This document shows positions 1-5,845 of a stretch of DNA of 5,932 bases, one piece after another. Source of the stretch: Bacillota bacterium. GTDB lineage: Bacteria > Bacillota > Clostridia > Christensenellales > Aristaeellaceae. Below the pieces are notes generated by a model. The model did not search any database. It was given only the letters and a program-made list of their open reading frames with translations, and was not told the origin of the DNA. The stretch covers positions 1-5,932 of the forward strand of contig JAEZJP010000149.1 in assembly GCA_023415715.1 (NCBI GenBank), read 5' to 3'. Positions within the stretch are counted from its first letter, which is position 1. Each line of letters begins with the position of its first letter. The position numbers and the translations under genes are program-made.

Positions 1-1100
1 GCAGTCGGAGAGTCATCCCTCTGCTTACAGCAGTCGGGCTTAGCGTTTTTTTGATCTATATGGTGCAGGTACTGATAAACGTTCCCATCAGGATCATCGG
101 GCGGGAGCTTGTAGAGCCATACCGCTACGCATCGGGCTTTGCGGCAAAGAGTGAGCCTATCGGCGGGGAACTGGTGAACAAGCTCGAACAAAGCGGTGCG
201 GTGAATAGAGTCTATCCCTGCATGTATTCCTATACCAATATCAGCCCTGTCATTGGCGGAACGATAGGCACCCAGGTAATATCCTTTACGGAGCCTGACA
301 TTGTTTCCGCCATACAATCCTTTGGCCTGTCACTGTCGGAAGGCCGCCTGCCCGATCCCGGCAAAAACGAAATTGCATTGCATGAGCTGGCAGCCAGTAA
401 CAAGGGCCTGCGCGTGGGCAATAAAATTGGCAGCAATGTGCGGGAAGGGGAAGTGTTGGAGGGTAGCTATACCGTTTGCGGCATTTTAAGCGGTGAGGCC
501 ATCTTATCCGTTACTTCGCTGGAATATGAACTGACGCGCCGGAGCATTGTCAATGTGTACAGTCTTGGGGTACTCGCCGTTCCCAAGGCGGGACAGCTGG
601 AAAAGATGAATGCGGACCTTGATGCCTTGAATGGCAGCGGCCTTGTGAAACGGACGTACGCAAGTGTCACCCGGCAATTTGAAGAGGATACTCGCAGCGT
701 GCTTTCGCTGGTATCGATGATTGGGTTCATGACCATCGTCATACTTAGTATCTGTGCCGGATTTTTAAACTATATCCATTTTTATGTGCGCAGAAGTGAA
801 TTCGCTACGCTATTTGCTTTGGGCTTAACCCCGGGCCAGGTGATCCGGCAAGCCTTTATGCAGATCACAGCCGTAAATCTGACGGGGTTTGCCGTCGGGT
901 GGCTTTCATCCCTGCTTGCCGCCACAGTGCTTAACTTCCTGCTGTTTACAGCTAAAGGCCTGTCGCTGCCCGCTTTCGATGGGGAGGCCATACTGAAGTC
1001 CTGCTGCGTGCCGCTTTTTGCAACGCTGTCCGGCGTGGTTCCTGTATGGCGCATTCTCCTAGCGCTTGATGTGGCGGACGTTTTGGAAGGGCAGGGATAG
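1..1100 (+). CDS. ABC transporter permease, MacB/FtsX type (5' end missing)
   Basis: Membrane subunit of a MacB/LolCE/FtsX-like ABC transporter. The reading frame is open from base 3, so the true start lies upstream; a TTG at 51 is internal, inside the first membrane helix (about bases 12-86). A long extracytoplasmic domain follows. Its stretch around 333-430 (SEGRLPDPGKNEIALHELA, then LRVGNKIG) is the recognisable MacB_PCD pattern. The C-terminal FtsX domain has three helices at roughly 699-779, 864-950 and 993-1061. The cytoplasmic loop after the first of these, RRSEFATLFALGLTPGQV, is the family hallmark thought to contact the ATPase. The stop lies 2 bp before the ATPase GTG, so the two form an operon. 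In this family the transporter either exports a substrate or transmits force across the membrane; the substrate cannot be read from the sequence. Identification is secure, substrate unknown. Confidence 0.9.
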   Translation, partial: SRRVIPLLTAVGLSVFLIYMVQVLINVPIRIIGRELVEPYRYASGFAAKSEPIGGELVNKLEQSGAVNRVYPCMYSYTNISPVIGGTIGTQVISFTEPDIVSAIQSFGLSLSEGRLPDPGKNEIALHELAASNKGLRVGNKIGSNVREGEVLEGSYTVCGILSGEAILSVTSLEYELTRRSIVNVYSLGVLAVPKAGQLEKMNADLDALNGSGLVKRTYASVTRQFEEDTRSVLSLVSMIGFMTIVILSICAGFLNYIHFYVRRSEFATLFALGLTPGQVIRQAFMQITAVNLTGFAVGWLSSLLAATVLNFLLFTAKGLSLPAFDGEAILKSCCVPLFATLSGVVPVWRILLALDVADVLEGQG

Positions 1101-1102
1101 CT

Positions 1103-1762
1103 GTGCGCATCGACGGCATTCAAATTGGGCTTATCTACCCAAGTCAGGGTGTTCGGGCGGCAGCCGCCCTTTTTGATGTGGATATCCGCATTGATGATAC
1201 AGGCATTTACGCCGTTACTGGACCGTCCGGCTGTGGAAAAAGCTCACTTTTGTACGTATTGTCGGGCTTAAAGGCGCCGACAAGCGGCACCGTTTACTAT
1301 GACGATGTGGATATACAATCCTACACGGCGAATGAACTGGCTCACCTTAGGCGAAGCAGATTTGGCTTCATCTTTCAAAGGCCTTCTTTGCTGGAATCCC
1401 TGTCCGCATTGGACAATGTATTGATTCTGCCTGCAAAAAATCAAAAAGAGACCAGGGAGCGGGCCATGGATTTGCTGGCCATGATGGACATGGATGGTTT
1501 TAACGACAAAAAGCCCCATGCACTATCCCAAGGCCATCGGCAACGGGTGGCGGTCGCCCGCGCGCTTGTGAACGACCCTGCGTTCCTCTTTGCAGATGAG
1601 CCCACCGCGGCGCTGGATAGGGAAAGCACCGATGCTGTGATGCGCCTTATCAAAGAGCAGAGCCGGCATGCCTCCGTCCTGCTTATCTCCCATGATTCAT
1701 TGGTACTGGAACAGGCGGATAAGGTATTTTGCATGCGGGGCGGACGCATCATAACCGCATGA
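1103..1762 (+). CDS. ABC transporter ATP-binding protein, LolD/MacB type
   Basis: Cytoplasmic ATPase partner of the permease immediately upstream. At 219 residues it has the normal length for a single LolD/MacB-type nucleotide-binding domain. All motifs are present: Walker A GPSGCGKS (40-47), Q-loop FIFQRPSLL (Q92), signature LSQGHRQRVAVARAL (from 141), Walker B FLFADEPTAALD with catalytic E166, and H-loop LLISHDS (H197). The signature reads LSQGH where LSGGQ is canonical, yet every other catalytic residue is intact, so the protein should be active. The start is GTG at 1103, two bases after the permease stop. Purine-rich stretches GGAAGG (1085-1090) and AGGG (1093-1096) inside the end of the permease gene serve as its ribosome-binding site, which fits translational coupling. 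The stop codon at 1760-1762 forms the left end of the downstream palindrome. Confidence 0.95.
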   Translation: MRIDGIQIGLIYPSQGVRAAAALFDVDIRIDDTGIYAVTGPSGCGKSSLLYVLSGLKAPTSGTVYYDDVDIQSYTANELAHLRRSRFGFIFQRPSLLESLSALDNVLILPAKNQKETRERAMDLLAMMDMDGFNDKKPHALSQGHRQRVAVARALVNDPAFLFADEPTAALDRESTDAVMRLIKEQSRHASVLLISHDSLVLEQADKVFCMRGGRIITA

Positions 1763-1799
1763 CAGCTGTCATGGATTCCCATGACAGCTTGTGTGACAG
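1760..1799. promoter_or_regulatory. Inverted repeat and TGACAG cluster between the ABC operon and the serine hydrolase gene
   Basis: AGCTGTCATGG (1764-1774) and CCATGACAGCT (1779-1789) are perfect 11-bp inverted arms around the 4-base loop ATTC. A separate perfect 12-bp palindrome, TGACAGCTGTCA (1760-1771), overlaps the left arm and includes the ATPase stop codon. TGACAG also occurs at 1782-1787 and 1794-1799. As RNA this would be a strong hairpin directly after the stop, but no U-run follows (TGTGTGACAGG), so it is not a classical intrinsic terminator. Possible roles are an operator for a dimeric regulator, an mRNA-stabilising or processing hairpin, or an attenuator separating the ABC pair from the hydrolase. 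The repeats are directly visible; the function is inferred. Confidence 0.6.
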
Positions 1800-1807
1800 G
1801 CATCACT

Positions 1808-1835
1808 TTGCATGCATTCCCTCTTTTGCTAGACT
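1808..1835 (+). promoter_or_regulatory. Weak candidate promoter for the serine hydrolase
   Basis: TTGCAT (1808-1813) and TAGACT (1830-1835) are 16 bp apart. The second matches four of six bases of the -10 consensus, the first only three of the -35. It sits just downstream of the TGACAG cluster, which would then lie upstream of the -35 as an activator or repressor site. Expression by read-through from the ABC operon is an equally good explanation. Confidence 0.3.
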
Positions 1836-1850
1836 GGATCTACTGGTAAA

Positions 1851-1856
1851 AGGGGG
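1851..1856 (+). promoter_or_regulatory. Ribosome-binding site fixing the serine hydrolase start
   Basis: AGGGGG, preceded by a run of A, lies 10 bases before ATG 1867. No comparable site precedes the in-frame ATG at 1729, which lies inside the ATPase gene. This site together with the signal peptide right after it decides the start. Confidence 0.7.
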
Positions 1857-1866
1857 AAATATTCAT

Positions 1867-3417
1867 ATGAGAAAAAAACCGTTCCGGTTATTTGGTGCCA
1901 TCCTGGCAACAGCCGTGCTCTTGGCCGGCCTTGTCTCCGGTTTAAATTGCTCCGCCGCATCAAACGTAGCGGACAGCCCGGATTATACGCGGCTCGACAG
2001 CTATATACAAAGCCAGATGGAAGATTGCAGAATCCCAGGCTTTTCATTGGGCATCATTCGTGACGGCGGAGTACTCTATTTGAAAGGTTATGGTAAAGCC
2101 GATGAAACGGGCAGCGCCGTTACGCCGCAAACGCCTTTTCTGATTGGTTCCATAAGCAAAACGTTCACGGCGCTGGCGGTGATGCAATTGGTGGAAGCCG
2201 GAAAAGTGGCCTTGGACCAGACTGTTAAGACATATCTTCCGTTCTTTGAATTGGCGGACAGCGATGCAGCCGAAAGGATCACTGTGCGGCAATTGTTGAA
2301 TCACACCAGCGGCATCCCTCCGGAATCCGAGTATCGGGCAGCCACGCTGCGTGGCGACGATGAGACAATCAGCGAGCTTGTGGGCAAATTTGGTATCATC
2401 CAGACTGTCTCCACGCCTGGATCACGTTTTGCCTACGGCAATGCCAACTACATCATCCTGGGGGAGCTTGTGCAGCAGGTATCCGGGCTTAGCTACGAAG
2501 AATATATCCAAACAAACATTTTTGACCCGCTGGAAATGCGCCACAGCTATACTTCCGCCCAAGAGGCTCTTCAAAATGGCCTGGCGGCAGGATACCGCCC
2601 CATCTTTGGCGTTCCGAAGATTTCCGGGTTACCCTACCGTAAAGATTTTTTGCCGGCATACAGCATCATATCCTGTGCGGAGGATATGACGCATTATATG
2701 ATGGCAATGCAAAACGGCGGCAGGTACAAGGGTACGCAAGTACTGTCCGGCGAGTACATCAATCAGATGAAATCAGCCTCGGCAAAAATTTCTCAGTGGG
2801 AATCCTACGGTTTGGGTTGGTACGTGACATCGGGAAGTATTTATCATGGAGGCGAACTGCCCGACTATCAAGCCAAAGTGAAGCTTTTGCCGGAAGCCGG
2901 TTTAGGCGTTGTGCTGATATACAATACCTCCAGCAGTACATTGGGCACGCTGTTGAATGTCGGCTACCGGGATAGGATCGAGACCGGGATCATCAATGTG
3001 CTCTATGATCAGGATCCAATGGACCAGCCTGGCCAAAACCCGCTGAACCTGAACAGTTACCCCACATCTCTCTCCTATGGGCTATTGCTGGCTTTGGCTG
3101 GAGCGGCGGTGCTGCTGGTGGCGCTTAGTGGCTGGAAGCTGCGTACGTTAAAAAAGCGCCTCGAAAAATCGAGGGCCGCTTTCCTGCGCATTATGCTGAT
3201 AACGGTGCTTACCCATATTGTTGCCCCGCTTACGCTGTTATTAGGCATTCCATTAAGTGCCGGGGTTTCTTGGGCCCATGTGCTTTTCTATATCCCGGAT
3301 GCAGGCTGGTGTATTCTTTTCCTATCGGTGGCTCTGCTGGCCATCGGCCTTATAAAAGGCTTTGTTATCATCAAGCTTTGGGGGAAAATATCCCGCCGCA
3401 TAGATCACGCGTCATAA
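1867..3417 (+). CDS. Exported, membrane-anchored serine hydrolase (beta-lactamase/class C PBP family)
   Basis: 516 residues. An N-terminal signal sequence (1-31: MRKKP, hydrophobic AILATAVLLAGLVSG, then CSAAS) directs export; it lacks a good lipobox. The catalytic domain spans about 38-380. Nucleophile motif SISK places S95 and K98; the second motif is YGN (Y190, N192) within FAYGNANYIILGE, typical of the class C/CubicO group; the third is HGG (H327-G329) where HTG or KTG is usual. Supporting family blocks are LLNHTSGIP (144-151) and YGLGW (314-318). Three helices follow (about 402-421, 438-462, 468-505), anchoring the enzyme to the membrane with the catalytic domain outside. Family members include D-amino-acid peptidases, esterases and beta-lactam-binding proteins, so the substrate is open. 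It lies downstream of the ABC pair on the same strand, suggesting a shared envelope role. An in-frame extension to ATG 1729 is not the start: it overlaps the ATPase gene and would bury the signal peptide. Confidence 0.9.
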   Translation: MRKKPFRLFGAILATAVLLAGLVSGLNCSAASNVADSPDYTRLDSYIQSQMEDCRIPGFSLGIIRDGGVLYLKGYGKADETGSAVTPQTPFLIGSISKTFTALAVMQLVEAGKVALDQTVKTYLPFFELADSDAAERITVRQLLNHTSGIPPESEYRAATLRGDDETISELVGKFGIIQTVSTPGSRFAYGNANYIILGELVQQVSGLSYEEYIQTNIFDPLEMRHSYTSAQEALQNGLAAGYRPIFGVPKISGLPYRKDFLPAYSIISCAEDMTHYMMAMQNGGRYKGTQVLSGEYINQMKSASAKISQWESYGLGWYVTSGSIYHGGELPDYQAKVKLLPEAGLGVVLIYNTSSSTLGTLLNVGYRDRIETGIINVLYDQDPMDQPGQNPLNLNSYPTSLSYGLLLALAGAAVLLVALSGWKLRTLKKRLEKSRAAFLRIMLITVLTHIVAPLTLLLGIPLSAGVSWAHVLFYIPDAGWCILFLSVALLAIGLIKGFVIIKLWGKISRRIDHAS

Positions 3418-3450
3418 AGAGGGCCGCGGCGTAGACTATTATGATTTGCT

Positions 3451-4317
3451 TTACCGGCCTTTAAGCGGCGCGTCCTTCCAGCTTACAAGCCGTATGCCTT
3501 CCGCCCTGATCAGATCATGGAACTCCGGCTCCGTAAGCAGCCGGTATTCCCATTCCCTCTTTTGCCACTCGGGAGTCCGCTTGCTAAGCACCGGGTCGGG
3601 CAGGGAGGGATGCAAAAAAAGCTCCGTCACCCCGCTTTTCAGTTCTTTTATCTCCCGCAGATAAAAATCCCTAAGGTTTTCATAGCTGCAGATTTGTTTG
3701 ACGGTATATGGATTGGTGAGCATATCGTCCGGTAGAAGTATGTGATGCAAATTTGCCAGCATAACGATGGTCCTGTGGGCCGCGCGGATCACCTTTGAGG
3801 GTTCAGAACCCAGCTGTCTCTTCAGGAAAAGACCATTTCTGGGAAAGCGGAAGGGCAGGCGGAATTTTTTGCACAGGCGGAACGCGCTCAGAAAAAACAG
3901 TCTGCCATTCATACCGTACAAGGTGACCCCGTGGCTGTCGGCATGGTCGATGGGGATGCCCCTTTTCATGAGCGATGATGCCTGGGCGTCAAGCTCCCTG
4001 GTCACATCCAAGGAGCGGGCCTTTCTCGCCTGCTTTCCTCCGTCCGCCGGCAGCAGCCCTCCCTGAAGGAGAGAGGGGACCGCCGCGGCCGCAGCGGGAA
4101 ACGGCTCCTCCTGCCATTCGGAATACAGCGTCCAGTGGATGCCTGCCGGAAGCCCGGTTTCCAAAGCGATCGCCGCCGCGTCCGTGGCACAGGCGGCGGT
4201 TGCCAAAAGCGAAGTGGAGGTGATCCGTTTTGACGCATGCAACTGCCGGATGGCCTCGTTTACACTGGGGCACAGGCCAAAATCATCGGCATTGATGATC
4301 AGGAAGCGTTCCGTCAT
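3451..4317 (-). CDS. YdjC/ChbG-family carbohydrate deacetylase
   Basis: 288 residues, the usual length for this metal-dependent deacetylase family, whose characterised member ChbG removes an acetyl group from N,N'-diacetylchitobiose-type sugars. Family motifs appear in order: NADDFGLCPSVNEAI at 9-23 (D11, D12), GIHWTL at 59-64 (H61, usually GLHLTL), HADSHG at 125-130 (H125, D127, H129, the HxDSH signature) and ELFLHPS at 232-238 (H236). These supply the acidic residues and histidines expected for metal binding and catalysis. No signal peptide is present, so it acts in the cytoplasm. Its ATG overlaps the upstream symporter stop as ATGA, indicating translational coupling. An alanine run (75-79) and a locally very GC-rich stretch (about 3990-4200) lie in a loop region. 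The exact sugar is unknown; ChbG itself cannot be claimed because no chitobiose PTS is visible. Confidence 0.88.
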   Translation of the reverse strand: MTERFLIINADDFGLCPSVNEAIRQLHASKRITSTSLLATAACATDAAAIALETGLPAGIHWTLYSEWQEEPFPAAAAAVPSLLQGGLLPADGGKQARKARSLDVTRELDAQASSLMKRGIPIDHADSHGVTLYGMNGRLFFLSAFRLCKKFRLPFRFPRNGLFLKRQLGSEPSKVIRAAHRTIVMLANLHHILLPDDMLTNPYTVKQICSYENLRDFYLREIKELKSGVTELFLHPSLPDPVLSKRTPEWQKREWEYRLLTEPEFHDLIRAEGIRLVSWKDAPLKGR

Positions 4318-5627
4318 GAATTAACCCCGGCCTTTTCCTCCCGGAATTTCAATACCCAGGAGAACAGGCAGCTTACCACCATGGCCATAAAAGGGAAAAG
4401 CGCCAGCATGAATCTGGCGGCGCCGCCGGGGTTGGGGCCCGGAATCTCACCGCTTTCAAAGCCGTACATCCTTGATGCCAGTAGCACGCCCAGGCTTACA
4501 AACAGGCCGCTCAGCCTGTTTAATACCCCCATGGCCGAAGAATAAATGCCTTCCCGCCGCAGGCCATATTTGCGCGTATCCTCGTCCATAATCCTGGCGC
4601 CGATCAGATCCATGGTGGCCATGACGCCAGCCATGCCGATGCCTACAAAGGCGCTGGCTGCAATGGCACCGATGAGGCTGTTCATAAAATACAGAGGAAG
4701 AAATGATACGCCTAAAAGAACCAAGGCCCCGCGCCAGGTGCGCATCAGGGAAAAGCGGCGTACCATAAAGGCCCACAGCGCCATGGAAGCAACCGCCAGC
4801 AGCAGTACAATGCCCTGTAGCATCATGGTCGCAACCCCTTCCAATTGAAGGGAATACCTAACAAACAGCGGGACGGACTGCAATACCATTGCCATGGCCG
4901 CGCTGTAAAAGGCGTTGCACAGACCAAATACCCAGAAGAGGGGATTGATGGCCAATGCCTTCAGGCTGCTAAGCAGGGGCGGCTTTTTTGTTTCCTGTAC
5001 GTGCATATCCTCCCTGCAGCCCGTGGCGCAAATCAGGATGACAGCCACCGCCAGTATGCTGTAGACGATGGCAGTATTGGCATAGCCAAGCGCCCCGGCC
5101 ACTACGGGGGTCAATGCCAGGCTGATCACCATGGCTACCAGTTGAAAAGCCTGCCGCATGGCATTCGTCTTGGCCCGAACAGCCTCGCCATGGAACAGCT
5201 CCGGGAACAAAGCGCCATAATTGGCATTGATCAGGGAATCCAGCGTACCGGTCAGGATATACGTCAGCAGCATGTATACAAACAGCGATGTTTCCCCCGC
5301 AAGCGCCGGGGGATTGTAAAACAGGATGAAGGCAAGCGCCAATAGCGGTGCACCCAAGATCAGCCATGGCCGCCGCCTTCCCCAGCGCGTCCTTGTCCTG
5401 TCGGAAAAAAAGCCGTATACCGGGTTGTCGATGGCATCCACAAAGGTGTACAGGAACAGGATCAGCGCATAGTGAGAGGTGCTCAGCCCCAGCTTCACCA
5501 CATAAAAATCCATGGCGTATGCCTTGAACATATTGATGGGAATAGAAGTGCCGAACATACCGATGGCGTAACGCAGGGGGCTGGTCTTTCTTTCCCGGGG
5601 TTCTGCCATAACTCCGCTGTCCATCAT
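4314..5627 (-). CDS. GPH-family (MelB-like, MFS_2) sugar:cation symporter
   Basis: 437 residues, multi-helix, with no signal peptide: a cytoplasmic-membrane secondary transporter of the glycoside-pentoside-hexuronide:cation symporter family. Diagnostic blocks are VDAIDNPVYGFFSDRTRTRW followed by GRRRP in the helix II/loop 2-3 region (63-87), NANYGALFPEL (about 134-144), and DEDTRKYGLRREGIYSS (about 348-364), the conserved C-terminal-half motif. The MelB cation-site aspartate pair (DAINDP) reads DAIDNP here. The start is ATG 5625-5627: GGGAGG (5637-5642) lies 9 bases upstream and a consensus promoter sits 40-68 bases upstream. Longer in-frame starts up to 5741 would put codons inside that promoter and are rejected; ATG 5622-5624 is a weaker alternative. 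The stop overlaps the deacetylase start by four bases, so both are made from one mRNA. The transported sugar cannot be deduced; an acetylated glycoside is a reasonable guess from the neighbour. Confidence 0.92.
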   Translation of the reverse strand: MMDSGVMAEPRERKTSPLRYAIGMFGTSIPINMFKAYAMDFYVVKLGLSTSHYALILFLYTFVDAIDNPVYGFFSDRTRTRWGRRRPWLILGAPLLALAFILFYNPPALAGETSLFVYMLLTYILTGTLDSLINANYGALFPELFHGEAVRAKTNAMRQAFQLVAMVISLALTPVVAGALGYANTAIVYSILAVAVILICATGCREDMHVQETKKPPLLSSLKALAINPLFWVFGLCNAFYSAAMAMVLQSVPLFVRYSLQLEGVATMMLQGIVLLLAVASMALWAFMVRRFSLMRTWRGALVLLGVSFLPLYFMNSLIGAIAASAFVGIGMAGVMATMDLIGARIMDEDTRKYGLRREGIYSSAMGVLNRLSGLFVSLGVLLASRMYGFESGEIPGPNPGGAARFMLALFPFMAMVVSCLFSWVLKFREEKAGVNS

Positions 5628-5636
5628 GACGCTATT

Positions 5637-5642
5637 CCTCCC
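5637..5642 (-). promoter_or_regulatory. Ribosome-binding site fixing the symporter start
   Basis: On the minus strand GGGAGG is followed by nine bases and ATG 5627-5625. It is the only strong site in the leader and shortens the protein by 38 residues relative to the longest open frame. Confidence 0.85.
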
Positions 5643-5667
5643 ATGAAAACGATTATAAGATAGAAAA

Positions 5668-5695
5668 ATTATATCCCAATTACATCCATTGTCAA
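5668..5695 (-). promoter_or_regulatory. Near-consensus sigma-A/sigma-70 promoter for the symporter-deacetylase operon
   Basis: On the minus strand TTGACA (5695-5690) and TATAAT (5673-5668) are both perfect hexamers, 16 bp apart in an AT-rich stretch. Predicted transcription start is near 5661, giving a leader of about 34 bases containing the GGGAGG site. So good a core promoter would be strong unless repressed, which makes the inverted repeat upstream worth attention. Confidence 0.85.
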
Positions 5696-5713
5696 TTGAA
5701 CCCTTGTTTGATA

Positions 5714-5741
5714 TTGCAAAGACTATGATAAATCTTTGCAA
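5714..5741. promoter_or_regulatory. Perfect inverted repeat upstream of the symporter promoter (candidate operator)
   Basis: TTGCAAAGA (5714-5722) and TCTTTGCAA (5733-5741) are perfect 9-bp arms around a 10-bp AT-rich spacer. The arms are 19 bp centre to centre, close to two helical turns, as expected for a dimeric DNA-binding protein contacting one face. The centre lies about 66 bp upstream of the predicted symporter start and about 100 bp upstream of the predicted HAD-gene start. This favours an activator site for the symporter operon, or a site serving both genes. No T-run follows either arm and no gene ends here, so a terminator is unlikely. I do not recognise it as a known regulator's consensus. 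Confidence 0.6.
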
Positions 5742-5791
5742 GGCTTTGCCGCCGCCTTAGACAATGGCTCACTTTGCGCTGCCCTGCGAAG

Positions 5792-5820
5792 TTGACACCC
5801 CTCCCCTTTTGCCGTATCAT
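5792..5820 (+). promoter_or_regulatory. Sigma-A/sigma-70 promoter for the HAD phosphatase gene
   Basis: TTGACA (5792-5797) is perfect and TATCAT (5815-5820) matches five of six bases, with an optimal 17-bp spacer that is pyrimidine-rich. Predicted start is near 5827, giving a short leader that contains AGGAGG at 5830-5835. Confidence 0.8.
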
Positions 5821-5845
5821 ATCCGCAACAGGAGGATTTTTGTAC

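Noticed and set aside
1729..1866. In-frame N-terminal extension of the serine hydrolase to ATG 1729
   Set aside because: It overlaps the end of the ATPase gene, reads through the palindrome region, has no ribosome-binding site and would bury a clear signal peptide.
1939..1962. Possible lipoprotein signal (Cys28) in the serine hydrolase
   Set aside because: The residues before the Cys (G-L-N) do not fit the lipobox, which needs a small residue just before Cys; a normal signal-peptidase I site near SAAS fits better.
3415..3463. Possible bulged hairpin TAAA/GGCCG with CGGCC/TTTA between the convergent genes
   Set aside because: Only 5 + 4 bp with a 3-base bulge and a loop of about 28 bases, and no T-run; too weak to call a terminator.
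3975..4273. Several long open frames on both strands inside the deacetylase gene
   Set aside because: They lie in a locally very GC-rich stretch where stop codons are rare, have low-complexity Pro/Arg-rich translations and show no family motif; the deacetylase frame carries all the conserved residues.
4845..5345. 166-codon plus-strand open frame opposite the symporter gene
   Set aside because: It is antisense to clear transmembrane segments and its translation is polar, without recognisable motifs; a shadow frame.
5628..5741. N-terminal extension of the symporter to 5741
   Set aside because: The extra 38 codons cover the promoter hexamers and part of the inverted repeat, lack transporter-like sequence, and a strong GGGAGG site sits right before ATG 5627.
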